Source: Lactococcus sp. S-13 (GTDB lineage: Bacteria > Bacillota > Bacilli > Lactobacillales > Streptococcaceae). From it: a stretch of DNA of 64,000 nt. The notes below the pieces were generated by a model. It had not been told where the DNA came from and did not search any database. It saw nothing but the letters and a program-made list of their open reading frames with translations. Positions 1 through 8,492 of the stretch are shown here, piece after piece. The DNA lies in assembly GCF_004210295.1 (NCBI RefSeq), contig NZ_SDAK01000002.1, positions 1 to 64,000 of the forward strand. The letters run 5' to 3'. Position numbers and translations under genes: made by a program. The number at the start of each line of letters is the position of its first letter. Position 1 is the first letter of the stretch.

Positions 1-345
1 TAAACCAACCATGTAGCTAGGATAACCTTGTAAAAATACAATTGCAAGGACAAACATCAATATTGGACCAATAATCCAGTTTTGAATAAGAGAAAGTAAG
101 AGTACTTTCCAATCTTTAAATACTTTCCCCATTTCTCCATATTTCACTTTTGCCAATGGAGGATACATCATGAGAATTAAACCGATAGCAATAGGTATAG
201 ATGTAGTGCCGATTGATAGGTTATTAATAGTTGTTGCAACACTTGGTACAAAATATCCCAAAGCTACACCTATACCCATTGCTACAAAAATCCATAATGT
301 GAGGTAACGATCTAAAAATGAGAGCTTCTTAGTTACTTGATTCAT
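1..345 (-). CDS. acr3: ACR3-family arsenite efflux pump, N-terminal part
   Basis: The gene runs off the left edge of the window; about 115 N-terminal residues are visible. The reading begins [14 protein letters not shown] and continues into hydrophobic segments ([18 protein letters not shown], then [20 protein letters not shown]). This pattern is typical of the ACR3 class of arsenite permeases, which expel arsenite across the cytoplasmic membrane and can be energised by ArsA. The ATG at 345 has a GGAGAA ribosome site 10 bases upstream. It is the last gene seen of the ars operon, 14 bases after the reductase gene. Function is inferred from the family and the operon context. Confidence 0.85.
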   Translation of the reverse strand, partial: MNQVTKKLSFLDRYLTLWIFVAMGIGVALGYFVPSVATTINNLSIGTTSIPIAIGLILMMYPPLAKVKYGEMGKVFKDWKVLLLSLIQNWIIGPILMFVLAIVFLQGYPSYMVGL

Positions 346-359
346 TTTTTACTTTTCTC

Positions 360-2021
360 CTAATTTTGTTGTTTCTTTACCAACTCCTGATAATTATTAT
401 TTCCACCCGATAAGTTATAAACTTCTTTAAAGCCTTTATTTCTCAATACATTTTGAGAAGCGTTACCTGTCACTCCTTTATTACAATAAACAATTGTTTT
501 CTTATTTTTATCAAGTGTTGAAGCCTTTTCTCGTAGCTCTGACAATGGTATGTTAATAGCGTTAGCTACATGATTTTTTTCATAACTTTTTGGAGCTCGG
601 GTATCAATAATTGTAATATTTTCATTGTTTTTTTGAAGTTCCATTAAGTCATGCGGAGTGATAAGTGGAGCTGTTGTTAGTGCATTGGTTAATGCCATAC
701 CTGTATATGCTAATGGATCTTTTGTAGTAGAAAATGGTGGTGCATAGGCTAAGTCCATGTGGAATAAGTCTTCTGCAGTGACTCCTAAAGTTATTGTTGA
801 AGCAAAAACATCTATCCTTTTATCAACTCCTTGAGGACCAATAATTTGCACACCCAAAATACGATGAGTGAGCTTGTCAGCCACTGCCTTAATAACCATT
901 TCTTTACCGTGCATATAGTCTGGTTTATCTGCCTTAATATTAAACAATACTGCAACTTCATAACCTTCAGCTAAAGCTTCTTTTTCTGTTAGTCCAGTTT
1001 GAGCAATTGTTAAATCAAAGAAACGCAAGATACCAGTTCCTAAAACACCTTGAAATCGAAGGGGACCACCTGTCATAGCATCTCCTGCAATTCTCCCCAT
1101 CTTGTTTGCTGTGGAAGCTAAAGGACGATAAGTAGGCTTGCCTGTAATAACGTGGAAACTTTCTGCTACATCACCCACTGCGTATACTCCAGGTATATTC
1201 GTTTGAAGTGTACTATCTGTAGCAATTGCACCTGTTTCTCCAAGTTTTACGCCAATGGATTGAGCTAAGGATACATTAGGTTGGACACCAGTTGCTAAGA
1301 TATACATATCCGCAGATAATTTTGTTCCTTTATTGGTGATTGCTTCATCAAGTCGAGAACTTCCAATTAACGTTTGTATTGTTTCTTCAGATCGGAAATC
1401 AATGCCTTGTTTTATCATTTCATCTTCAATACGAATAGACATATCCCAGTCTAAATGTGACATAGGATGCTTACCACGTTGAAGAATTGTGACTTCAATT
1501 CCACGTGCTTTAAGCTGCTCAGCAACTTCAAGACCTATATATCCTGCTCCTACAATTACAGCAGTCATAGGCTTTTCGTTTTCAATAAAAGACTTAATTT
1601 TTTTTCCGCTATTAATATTTCTCACTTGAAAAACATTTTCGAAATGTTTACCTAAAAATGCATCAGGAGTACGATATGTTGCTCCTGTAGCAAAAACTAA
1701 AACATCATAGTTATCTTCAAATACATCCCCAGTTAATAAATTTTTTACTGTTACTATTTTTGTAGAATGATTAATGCATAGTACTTCATGTGAAGTATGT
1801 ATATCAACGTTATAACGCTTTTTAAACCACTTTGCATCACGTGGTGTCAACTCTTCAAAATCAGCTATTTCTCCACCAATTGCGTAAGGAATACCACATA
1901 CAGCATAAGAAATATCAGTATCTTTATCATAAAGAGTAATCTCTGCACTTTCTGTATTTCTACGTGCTTTAGCAGCTACACTAGTTCCAGAAGCAACAGA
2001 TCCAATAATAATTATTTTCAT
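360..2021 (-). CDS. CoA-disulfide reductase-like flavoprotein with C-terminal rhodanese domain
   Basis: 553 residues. The N-terminus has a GSVASGTSVAAKARR dinucleotide-binding motif and a YAVCGIPYAIGG segment holding the single redox cysteine of the CoA-disulfide reductase/NADH oxidase class. A second NAD-binding loop follows (VIVGAGYIGLEVAEQL, about residue 155), then a dimerisation domain. From about residue 460 there is a rhodanese domain with the active-site loop IVYCNKGVTG. Proteins of this build occur in ars operons, where they probably handle thiol redox or sulfur chemistry linked to arsenic; the exact substrate is unknown. It sits between arsA and the ACR3 pump in the same operon, with GGAG before the ATG. 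Confidence 0.85.
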   Translation of the reverse strand: MKIIIIGSVASGTSVAAKARRNTESAEITLYDKDTDISYAVCGIPYAIGGEIADFEELTPRDAKWFKKRYNVDIHTSHEVLCINHSTKIVTVKNLLTGDVFEDNYDVLVFATGATYRTPDAFLGKHFENVFQVRNINSGKKIKSFIENEKPMTAVIVGAGYIGLEVAEQLKARGIEVTILQRGKHPMSHLDWDMSIRIEDEMIKQGIDFRSEETIQTLIGSSRLDEAITNKGTKLSADMYILATGVQPNVSLAQSIGVKLGETGAIATDSTLQTNIPGVYAVGDVAESFHVITGKPTYRPLASTANKMGRIAGDAMTGGPLRFQGVLGTGILRFFDLTIAQTGLTEKEALAEGYEVAVLFNIKADKPDYMHGKEMVIKAVADKLTHRILGVQIIGPQGVDKRIDVFASTITLGVTAEDLFHMDLAYAPPFSTTKDPLAYTGMALTNALTTAPLITPHDLMELQKNNENITIIDTRAPKSYEKNHVANAINIPLSELREKASTLDKNKKTIVYCNKGVTGNASQNVLRNKGFKEVYNLSGGNNNYQELVKKQQN

Positions 2022-2038
2022 AGAAGTACTCCATTTTC

Positions 2039-3754
2039 CTATTTTTCAAAGTTAGGTTGCCATTTTTCAACAGCGTATTTATTATCAGAGAGCTTAGCAA
2101 CCTTTTCAATCCATTTGATTTCATTTGAAGCTATAGCTTTCAAAACAGCATTATTTGTATGAGTAGCAACCATGCTTTGGTTTACTAACCACCAAGTATG
2201 AGCAATATTTGCTCTATCTAAATCATCAGCGAGTCTCATTGATTCATAAACAGGTGTTGTCTCAGGCAATGTGACCATAAGAACTTCTGTTTCTTCAGGA
2301 TTTTGCAAACGAGGGAGTAGTTTCTGAATTGCTTCAGGAACTTCACCATTTGTTCTTTCCACTTCTTTAGCATAACTCTGTGTAGATTTTAAAAGTAACA
2401 ATGTATGACCTGTTGGAGCCGTATCAATGACAACTATTTCATCTTCAGCTTTTCCAACTATTTCAGCAAAAGCACGGAATACAGCGATTTCTTGTGTACA
2501 AGGAGATTCTAAATCTTCTTTGATATAATCAAAATCATCCCCTGACATAGTTTCTCGTGCTTTAGCTAATACTTCTTCTTTGTATTCTCGAAGTTCTTTT
2601 TCTTCATCAATATGACTATAAGATAAGCCTGAAGTATCACCTAAATAAAAATTAAGATGGTCTGCAGGGTCTGTCGTTGCCAGATGAACTTTTTTACCAC
2701 GTTTTATCAAGGCTTGCGCTATTTTTATTGCTATTGTCGTTTTACCAACTCCACCTTTACCCATTGTAAAAATAATTTTCTTATCTGTATTAACAAAATT
2801 ATTAATAATATCAGATATATCGGAATAATCTATAAAGTTTGAACTTATTAATGCAATCTCTGGTTGTTTTTCAGATAGAAGCACACGTATTTTATCTAAA
2901 CCAGTGACATTATATGGTCGTAACGGGATATAAAGCTGTTCGTAGTCTTTTAATTCTTGAGGTAGGTTATCTAAATCATTTCTTTGTTGATTATAAATAA
3001 TTTCTGATATTTCATCGTCGGCACTATCTAACAAACCATTGATGATTAATTTTTGATTATGGATACCTAAATCAGAGAGATCCTTTGAAGCTTTGCTTGC
3101 TTCTTGAATTGCTGCTCTTTGTGGACGAGTTACAAGCATTAAGGTGGTTAATTTACCGTCAGATAGGGTTTCTACAGCCTGTTCGTAGCTTTCTTTTTTA
3201 TCACCTAGTCCAGAGAGTTGACCTAAACAAGAAACACCTATATCATTTTCATCTAAATAATTAGACCATGCAGAAGGTAATGCAAGCATTCTTAACGTGT
3301 GACCTGTTGGAGCTGTATCGAAAATAACATAATCATACTCGCTCTCAACTGACTTATCAGTTAAAAACGCTGCAAATTCATTAAACGCTGCAATTTCCAC
3401 CGTACAAGAGCCAGATAACTGTTCTTCCATATTTTCAACTACAGAATCTGGAAGAACTCCTCTATAAGGGCCTATAATACTCTCTTTATAATCATTAGCA
3501 GCAGTGATAGGGTCAAAATTAGCAACTTTTAGATTTGGAATTTGATCAATAGCTTTTGGTTTATTTGTTAGTTCAGTTTGAAAAACATCTTGAAGATTTG
3601 AAGCAGGGTCAGTACTTACAAGAATTACCATCTTTCCTGAATCAGCGAGATTAACGGCTGTTGCACATGCAGAAGTTGTTTTACCAACTCCACCTTTACC
3701 TGTAAAAAAGAGATACTTTGTTAAGCCTATTTCTTGCGGATTATATAACTTCAT
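2039..3754 (-). CDS. arsA: ArsA arsenite-stimulated ATPase
   Basis: 571 residues from the ATG at 3754, chosen because GAGGGAAAG precedes it; the longer open frame has no such site. It has the duplicated ArsA build: two P-loops (GKGGVGKTTSACATAVN near the N-terminus and MGKGGVGKTTIAIKIAQ about residue 330) and two DTAPTGHTLR/L signature motifs. Cysteines in SGSCTVEIAAF and ESPCTQEIAVF are in the positions that bind arsenite in the family. ArsA receives arsenite from ArsD and powers the membrane pump. It starts 15 bases after arsD ends. Confidence 0.95.
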   Translation of the reverse strand: MKLYNPQEIGLTKYLFFTGKGGVGKTTSACATAVNLADSGKMVILVSTDPASNLQDVFQTELTNKPKAIDQIPNLKVANFDPITAANDYKESIIGPYRGVLPDSVVENMEEQLSGSCTVEIAAFNEFAAFLTDKSVESEYDYVIFDTAPTGHTLRMLALPSAWSNYLDENDIGVSCLGQLSGLGDKKESYEQAVETLSDGKLTTLMLVTRPQRAAIQEASKASKDLSDLGIHNQKLIINGLLDSADDEISEIIYNQQRNDLDNLPQELKDYEQLYIPLRPYNVTGLDKIRVLLSEKQPEIALISSNFIDYSDISDIINNFVNTDKKIIFTMGKGGVGKTTIAIKIAQALIKRGKKVHLATTDPADHLNFYLGDTSGLSYSHIDEEKELREYKEEVLAKARETMSGDDFDYIKEDLESPCTQEIAVFRAFAEIVGKAEDEIVVIDTAPTGHTLLLLKSTQSYAKEVERTNGEVPEAIQKLLPRLQNPEETEVLMVTLPETTPVYESMRLADDLDRANIAHTWWLVNQSMVATHTNNAVLKAIASNEIKWIEKVAKLSDNKYAVEKWQPNFEK

Positions 3755-3768
3755 TTTCTTTCCCTCAA

Positions 3769-4203
3769 TTAACAACATCCTGTATTTCCGCCACAACAAG
3801 GACCTTTAGTTTTCGATTCAACTTCTACTCCTATTTCTTCATCAACAACGCAACAACCTTCTGAGGTATCACAGCAAGAGCCACTCTCCGCTTCATCAAG
3901 AGTTTCACAATGTGCCTGAAATTCTGACATTGTTGGATAGTCACCTGTTTTTATCACTTTACCATCTACCATAGTTACAGGCAATATTTCATTACCTTTG
4001 CTTTGAAGAAGGTTCAAAATAGTTTTGTTGACAACAAACACTTGCGGATTGCTTGTCAAATTATATCGAAATGCTTTGATTTCTTTATTATCTTTTAAAC
4101 TATCCATCAAATTTGTGATACGTAATAACTCTGAATCAACTGATGGCCCACATACTCCTGTAGAACAACACATTGCTGGTTCAAATATTTCAATTTTTTT
4201 CAT
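3769..4203 (-). CDS. arsD: ArsD arsenic metallochaperone and weak repressor
   Basis: 144 residues starting MKKIEIFEPAMCCSTGVCG. The CC pair near residue 12 and the cysteine at about 18 form the arsenite site used to hand metalloid to ArsA. The tail carries further vicinal cysteine pairs (SCCDTSEGCC and PCCGGNTGCC), a known extension in several ArsD proteins. Its ATG overlaps the arsR stop in ATGA, so the two are probably translationally coupled. Confidence 0.95.
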   Translation of the reverse strand: MKKIEIFEPAMCCSTGVCGPSVDSELLRITNLMDSLKDNKEIKAFRYNLTSNPQVFVVNKTILNLLQSKGNEILPVTMVDGKVIKTGDYPTMSEFQAHCETLDEAESGSCCDTSEGCCVVDEEIGVEVESKTKGPCCGGNTGCC

Positions 4204-4547
4204 TTTAATCTATTTCCTTCTTTATTGCTGCAAGAGCAATCATTTATTTCTATGCCACATATGCATGTTTTGTCATCATGAGAAAAAAGAGATTTACATA
4301 AATCTTGAAAATTGAATGTAAATTTTTCACTCAATGAATAGTAATTCCACGTTGCTTTTTTCTCAACCGTTATTATTTCCGCTTTTTCTAGCACTTTCAT
4401 ATGGTGTGAAAGTGCTGGTTGAGAAAAATCAAAGTGTTCTAAAAGATCGCAAGCACATTTTGTTCCACATGAAAGTAAATCAACAATCTTTAAACGGTTT
4501 GGTTCAGCTAAAGCTTTAAGTCCAACAACCATATTTTCATAGTCCAT
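4200..4547 (-). CDS. arsR: ArsR-type arsenic-responsive repressor
   Basis: 115 residues from the ATG at 4547, preceded by AGGAAGGAAT; an upstream in-frame ATG lies inside the operator and has no ribosome site. It is a winged-helix SmtB/ArsR protein: LAEPNRLKIVDLLS, then GTKCACDLLEHFDFSQPALSHHMKVL, with the CxC metal-binding motif at the start of the recognition region. Arsenite binding to these cysteines releases the operator. It is the first gene of the ars operon and overlaps arsD by four bases. Confidence 0.95.
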   Translation of the reverse strand: MDYENMVVGLKALAEPNRLKIVDLLSCGTKCACDLLEHFDFSQPALSHHMKVLEKAEIITVEKKATWNYYSLSEKFTFNFQDLCKSLFSHDDKTCICGIEINDCSCSNKEGNRLK

Positions 4548-4561
4548 ATTATTCCTTCCTA

Positions 4562-4617
4562 AAACATAAATAATCATTTATATATATAAATATAAATGAT
4601 TATTTATGTTTTGTCAA
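4562..4617 (-). promoter_or_regulatory. ars promoter with palindromic ArsR operator
   Basis: Read on the minus strand, TTGACA (4612-4617) and TATATT (4589-4594) are 17 bases apart. A dyad with 21-base arms (4562-4582 and 4591-4611) covers the spacer, the -10 and the start region. This is the expected place for ArsR and possibly ArsD to bind. Confidence 0.8.
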
Positions 4618-4739
4618 ATCAAATATAGATGAATTATCAAGAGTGTTAGAGTTACAACTAAGAGATTTTATTTGGACAAAATTAAGGGCACCTCTAATAA
4701 CTACCAATTAATTCACCTCTAAATGAAATTAGAAAAAAA

Positions 4740-5547
4740 GGTTCTGTTGCGAAGTTTGAAAATCAAACTCGCCCTTTCTGAACTCCAAATATCTTAGGCT
4801 GGTATTCCCATTAATACCTTGATTTCAGTAGACACCGAAAAGCCGAAGAGCGTTCCATTTCTTCGGTTCTTTTTATATATTCCTCGAAGGGTCTCCATGC
4901 CTTTAATCGTGGAAGATGCTGTACGGAGACTTTGATAAAATTTATTCCGTCGTTTAATAGGTCGATGGTCTTGTTCTATTAAATTGTTAAGATACTTCAC
5001 AGTTCGGTGCTCTGTCTTAGTATATAAACCCACACTCTGTAACTTTCTAAAGGTGGAGCCAAGAGAAGGTGCTTTATCGGTCACAATTGATTTCGGCTCA
5101 CCAAACTGTTTATGGAGTCGTTTTAAGAAAGCATAGGCTGCTTGCGTATCCCGTTTCTTTCGTAACCAGATATCTAAGGTTAGGCCGTCCGCATCAATTG
5201 CACGATAAAGATAATGCCAACGTCCCTTAATTTTGATATAGGTTTCATCCATTTTCCACGAATAGAAGGACTGTCTATTTTTCTTCTTCCAAAGATGATA
5301 GAGGACTTTACTGTACTCTTGAACCCAGCGATAAATCGTAGTGTGACAAACATTTATTCCACGATCATACAGTAGTTCTTGAACTTCACGATAGCTCAGA
5401 TTGTAACGCAGGTAGTAACCAACAGCGACAATAATCACATCTTTTTGAAATTGTTTCCCTTTGAAATGATCCATCTGTCTACCCTCACTCTCGTTTTCTT
5501 ACATTTTACAATAAATCAGGAGTTATGGGGAACTTTGCAACAGAACC
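4740..5547 (-). mobile_element. ISS1-like insertion sequence (IS6 family), 808 bp
   Basis: The ends are inverted repeats of the GGTTCTGTTGCAAAGTTT kind; the left copy has one change (GCGAAG). They enclose one transposase gene, and 808 bp is the length of ISS1/IS1216 elements. The flanking eight bases differ (gaaaaaaa versus atattctt), so there is no target duplication. It therefore probably took part in a cointegrate or deletion joining the ars operon to the transfer region. Confidence 0.9.
4794..5474 (-). CDS. IS6-family transposase (ISS1 type)
   Basis: 226 residues. It has the N-terminal helix-turn-helix (YREVQELLYDRGINVCHTTIYRW) and the DDE core (WKMDETYIKIKG, then IVTDKAPS, then NLIEQDHRPIKRR). 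Forms such as YSKVLYHLWKKKNRQSF distinguish it from the two IS1216 transposases in this window and match the lactococcal ISS1 branch. The gene is intact, so the element may still be active. Confidence 0.92.
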   Translation of the reverse strand: MDHFKGKQFQKDVIIVAVGYYLRYNLSYREVQELLYDRGINVCHTTIYRWVQEYSKVLYHLWKKKNRQSFYSWKMDETYIKIKGRWHYLYRAIDADGLTLDIWLRKKRDTQAAYAFLKRLHKQFGEPKSIVTDKAPSLGSTFRKLQSVGLYTKTEHRTVKYLNNLIEQDHRPIKRRNKFYQSLRTASSTIKGMETLRGIYKKNRRNGTLFGFSVSTEIKVLMGIPA

Positions 5548-5552
5548 ATATT

Positions 5553-5593
5553 CTTTATCCTAAATCTACGCTATAGGTAGACTTAGGATAAAG
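5553..5593. repeat. 18-bp imperfect inverted repeat
   Basis: CTTTATCCTAAATCTACG and GGTAGACTTAGGATAAAG pair at 16 of 18 positions around a five-base loop. It lies just outside the ISS1 right end. It may be a terminator stem or a protein site; no function can be assigned. Confidence 0.5.
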
Positions 5594-5614
5594 AAAGTTA
5601 TACGTAACAAACCC

Positions 5615-5653
5615 AAAAAGGCGCTAAAGTCTAACCTGCTTCGGCGTCTTTTT
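5615..5653 (+). terminator. Possible intrinsic terminator
   Basis: AAAAAGGCGC and GGCGTCTTTTT form an imperfect stem ending in a T run. No intact plus-strand gene lies upstream, so it may be left over from sequence lost when ISS1 inserted. Confidence 0.4.
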
Positions 5654-5671
5654 ACTTTTTATCCTTAATCA

Positions 5672-5726
5672 TTGACACTCACATTTTGAATATGTTATAA
5701 TAAGTTTGTAGTCGGAAGTGCGACTA
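5672..5726 (+). promoter_or_regulatory. Strong promoter and dyad operator for the next gene
   Basis: TTGACA (5672-5677) and TATAAT (5696-5701) are 18 bases apart. Just downstream, TAGTCG(gaagtg)CGACTA at 5709-5726 is a dyad, likely an autoregulatory operator. AAGGAGG precedes the ATG at 5753. Confidence 0.75.
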
Positions 5727-5752
5727 ACGACTTTCAGGTTTAAGGAGGTAAT

Positions 5753-6202
5753 ATGGACATTAAAGATGTAATGACAACAAGAGAGCTTGCAGAAGCATTG
5801 AATCTAAATCAAGCTTATGTTTTGAGAAGAGCCAAGGAGGAGTTGGAAATGAATGTTGATTACAGAAGTACTGGGAAACGGAGTTATATATTTGCTCCAT
5901 CTGCTTATGAAAAAATGAAAGTTAAAGCAATCCCAAAACTGGTAAAAGCAGCGATGTTGCCCAATTTACGTATATACTTAGAATTTGATAATGGTGAAAG
6001 TCGTTATTTAAGTTCTCAGTTAGAACAAGATTATTTTAAAAATATTAAGAAGATAAGAAACTGGGCAGTGGGATTTAATATGATTCCAACGATCTCATGG
6101 CAAGGAACTGAGTCATCAATTGATGAGAATGGTAATTTAAAAATAGCTGGTAAGACTTATACAAGCCAAGAGCTTTATGAAAAAAGCACCCATCATATTT
6201 GA
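5753..6202 (+). CDS. Excisionase-like HTH protein with DUF2442-like C-terminus
   Basis: 149 residues. Residues 7-45 (TTRELAEALNLNQAYVLRRAKE) resemble a winged-helix or excisionase-type DNA-binding domain. Residues from about 65 (IPKLVKAAMLPNLRIYLEF, then NGESRYLSSQLEQDYF, ending ISWQ) resemble the DUF2442 fold. It has its own promoter and a strong ribosome site, and is monocistronic with a terminator at 6243. I take it to be a small plasmid regulator, possibly self-regulated through the dyad at 5709. Target genes are unknown. Confidence 0.65.
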   Translation: MDIKDVMTTRELAEALNLNQAYVLRRAKEELEMNVDYRSTGKRSYIFAPSAYEKMKVKAIPKLVKAAMLPNLRIYLEFDNGESRYLSSQLEQDYFKNIKKIRNWAVGFNMIPTISWQGTESSIDENGNLKIAGKTYTSQELYEKSTHHI

Positions 6203-6242
6203 AATGATACTCCTTGAACAATTATCAAATAACTAGACGTAT

Positions 6243-6274
6243 CCCCCCTCAAGACTTATGAGGGGGTTTCTTTT
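6243..6274 (+). terminator. Intrinsic terminator after the regulator gene
   Basis: CCCCCTC(aagacttat)GAGGGGG followed by TTTCTTTT. Confidence 0.85.
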
Positions 6275-6394
6275 ACTCTCAAAGAATTTACATCTGGATT
6301 GATATCAATAATGAGATATAAAAAGAAAAAAACTCATAACGGTTAAGTTATGAGCTATTCAAAGGATGAATTGCAAATTTAATTGCAATTTGAA

Positions 6395-6423
6395 TTGACA
6401 AAATTAAAGATAACTTATATAAT
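6395..6423 (+). promoter_or_regulatory. Consensus promoter for a small RNA
   Basis: TTGACA (6395-6400), a 17-base spacer and TATAAT (6418-6423) form a perfect consensus promoter. No open frame with a ribosome site follows, so it most likely drives the RNA at about 6430-6559. Confidence 0.8.
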
Positions 6424-6429
6424 TTAATT

Positions 6430-6559
6430 ATAGATAATTAAGTTAAATAAAAAAGGACTTGCTCGAAACAAGTCCCAATGTAGCCGATTAAAAGTCGGTG
6501 GCAGAATTGATTCTAAGAACCGTTTACTCAGCCAAAGTACAGACGGTTCTTATTTTTTT
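6430..6559 (+). ncRNA. Candidate antitoxin small RNA converging on a toxin mRNA
   Basis: About 130 nt from the consensus promoter to the terminator AAGAACCG...CGGTTCTT plus T run (6515-6559). It contains two further hairpins, GGACTTGctcgaaaCAAGTCC and GCCGATTaaaAGTCGGTGGC. Its 3' end overlaps the 3' end of the toxin message from the other strand. This is the arrangement of type I antitoxins such as RatA and par RNAII. Confidence 0.6.
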
Positions 6560-6648
6560 GTGATTTTTTCAATCAACAAGATGACAAACGTGAACAAATT
6601 GATTAGTAAACTACAAATTGCAGTAACTAACATTGCCACAGCCACCAT
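6550..6648 (-). CDS. Small hydrophobic peptide, type I toxin-like
   Basis: 32 residues with one membrane segment (VAMLVTAICSLLINLF onward) and a basic tail ending EKITKK. This matches the build of holin-like and TxpA/BsrG-type toxins. AAAGGAGC precedes the ATG. The stop codon lies in the shared terminator with the opposing RNA. A second, longer-leadered open frame (6611-6688) overlaps the start in another frame. It is probably a post-segregational killing locus; membrane damage is inferred from the family and is not shown here. Confidence 0.6.
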   Translation of the reverse strand: MVAVAMLVTAICSLLINLFTFVILLIEKITKK

Positions 6649-6688
6649 AAGAGTGCTCCTTTCTGTTGGATTTTAAACTTACATACAT
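6611..6688 (-). CDS. 25-residue leader ORF overlapping the toxin start
   Basis: It begins MYVSLKSNRKEHSY and has a good ribosome site (AAAGGTGGTGAGG). It starts 40 bases before the toxin ATG and ends inside the toxin in a different frame. It has no recognisable domain. By position it could couple or gate toxin translation, as mok does for hok. This is inference only. Confidence 0.35.
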   Translation of the reverse strand: MYVSLKSNRKEHSYGGCGNVSYCNL

Positions 6689-6750
6689 AAGCCTCACCAC
6701 CTTTCAGAGCCACCATCTATTTAAACTTCTACTCAACTATTATAACAAAA

Positions 6751-6787
6751 AAACCCTTCGCAAGCCACCAGGACTAGCGAAGGGTTT
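6751..6787. terminator. Terminator at the end of the transfer operon
   Basis: AAACCCTTCGC and GCGAAGGGTTT form a stem of 11 pairs. On the minus strand it is followed by a T run, into which a TATAAT for the toxin message is set. It closes the long minus-strand operon. Confidence 0.8.
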
Positions 6788-6845
6788 TCATTTTATTCTC
6801 AGAGAATTTACATCTCCAATTCATCAGATTTATCATAATCATTTG

Positions 6846-7601
6846 TCACATCACGAGCTGTTCCTGTATTTCTAACCGTTCTTCTGTGAGTGCGGTAACT
6901 TTTTCGTGTTGAGCAAAAATTTGACGAGAAAACTCTTGAGAGAAATTATTTGCCAAGGCAAAACTACGTAAAAGATTCACTTGTTCAGAAGTCTCCTCAA
7001 AGGTTTTTAGTACCGATTGAGCAATTTCTTGATAGTAACTATCTTCTTCAAGGAAAGCCCCAAATTCCTCTATAATATTGTATTTAGCAATATCAAGAGC
7101 AAGGTTAAGTTGTTCGCTTGTATAATTGGGAAGTTTTGAAACGGATTTCTCAATATACGCTCGCATAAACCGAGAGAGCGACTCATTATACTCATCTAAA
7201 TCGAAGTCGCCCAACAAGTAATCTTGTCCTGTCAACTCTCCGACCGTGTTCACAAGCACTCGTTCGTCCAAAATCGTCTCTTGAAAACGGAACGCTTCAT
7301 GTAACGTGGTTTGTGTGATGTCATAGAGTGTTTCTTTGGTTCTTCCATTCTCATCCCAAAGTCTAACACTTGCTTTTTGCCCGAACTCAACACTAGATTC
7401 TGTGCTTAAATCTTTCCAATATTGAAAAGAACCTAAAAGCGTGGCTTCTGGATTCTGTATATAAATGGACACAATATCATTGATTTTTCGATGGTGGTGG
7501 AGTTGATTAAAATTTAAAAAATTTAGTTTTTCTTCTCTTGAAAGCGTATTGAAATTCCCTAAGAAATCATTCATTGCTTGTATGACTTGTTCTCTTTTCA
7601 T
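6846..7601 (-). CDS. ArdC/LtrC N-terminal-like protein
   Basis: 251 residues. Residues 20-100 have the signature order of the ssDNA-binding N-domain of ArdC, LtrC and TraC-type proteins: NQLHHHRKINDIVSIYIQNP, then ATLLGSFQYWKDL, then FGQKASVRLW, then LYDITQTT. The C-terminal part is helical and lacks the HExxH metalloprotease motif of full ArdC. Family members protect or prime the incoming single strand and oppose restriction. It is the last gene of the transfer operon, seven bases after the preceding gene. Confidence 0.6.
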   Translation of the reverse strand: MKREQVIQAMNDFLGNFNTLSREEKLNFLNFNQLHHHRKINDIVSIYIQNPEATLLGSFQYWKDLSTESSVEFGQKASVRLWDENGRTKETLYDITQTTLHEAFRFQETILDERVLVNTVGELTGQDYLLGDFDLDEYNESLSRFMRAYIEKSVSKLPNYTSEQLNLALDIAKYNIIEEFGAFLEEDSYYQEIAQSVLKTFEETSEQVNLLRSFALANNFSQEFSRQIFAQHEKVTALTEERLEIQEQLVM

Positions 7602-7608
7602 ATTGTCC

Positions 7609-8481
7609 TCACATTTCTAGCTGATCATTTAACATTTTATTTTCTAAATAGTCTGTACGATTTTCTTCTAGGAGTTTATTAAAGTTCTTATTTAATTCCT
7701 CCCAATCAAGCTCATCTCCATACTCAGCAGTTAGAGTATCGTGTTCTACGCTAAAGCTTGATACAAATTCACGTAAGGAAAGTTCACCCGAACCAACCTT
7801 ACTCCAAAAAACATAATCATCTTCTGTTTCTACCAGCTCATCAAAAAAATCTTCATAAGTTTCAATTCCAATATCTACCTCTTTGGGATTCAGTTCATAG
7901 GCAACCTTGAGAAGCAAATCAGGAGTTGGAGCTACAAAGAAATCATTTAGCATGATGAGATTTTCATCATGGACTGGAATTAATTCTTCTTTATCTCTCC
8001 AATATTCTTCCTCATCCATAAATGACTGGGTTTCTGTGAGTGCCTCTGCAGTTATTACTGAAAAATAAGAACTTTGTTTCTTTGCTTCCTCATCCGCTAT
8101 CCCTATAAATTCAATCGGATCTAGCTTTTTACGTACTTCGTCCTCGAAAGCCCAGCTATTGACAATATTTTCTAAAGAGCTGGACGCTAAAAGCAGCTTT
8201 CCAGTCCCCGAATAAAGCTCATAATGAGGGTCATCAATTTTTGATAAGCCTAACTTCACTTGTGTTCTATAGACCTCCAAAGCATCCAAATGGTTAGCGT
8301 TTAAGGCTTGATAAACCTCCCAATCGAGCCCAGCTTCTCCGACTTCTTTTTGTGTGGCATTATCAGCCACTTCACTATATCCAAAAGGCTCAAAGCCTCC
8401 TTCTGACAAATAAATGACTGATTGATAACGCTCAAACCAGTTTGTAACCAAATCATTCAATTTTTCTTGTGAGATTTCCAT
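7609..8481 (-). CDS. Very acidic protein of the mobilisation cluster
   Basis: 290 residues, strongly acidic (runs such as MDEEEYWRDKEE, YEDFFDELVETEDDY and EYGDELDWEEL). No family is recognised. It is cytoplasmic, without signal or membrane segments. It lies between a nuclease gene and an ArdC-like gene. The charge and the neighbours allow a DNA-mimic or antirestriction role as a hypothesis, but no ArdA motif is seen. Confidence 0.55.
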   Translation of the reverse strand: MEISQEKLNDLVTNWFERYQSVIYLSEGGFEPFGYSEVADNATQKEVGEAGLDWEVYQALNANHLDALEVYRTQVKLGLSKIDDPHYELYSGTGKLLLASSSLENIVNSWAFEDEVRKKLDPIEFIGIADEEAKKQSSYFSVITAEALTETQSFMDEEEYWRDKEELIPVHDENLIMLNDFFVAPTPDLLLKVAYELNPKEVDIGIETYEDFFDELVETEDDYVFWSKVGSGELSLREFVSSFSVEHDTLTAEYGDELDWEELNKNFNKLLEENRTDYLENKMLNDQLEM

Positions 8482-8492
8482 TTTTATTCTCC

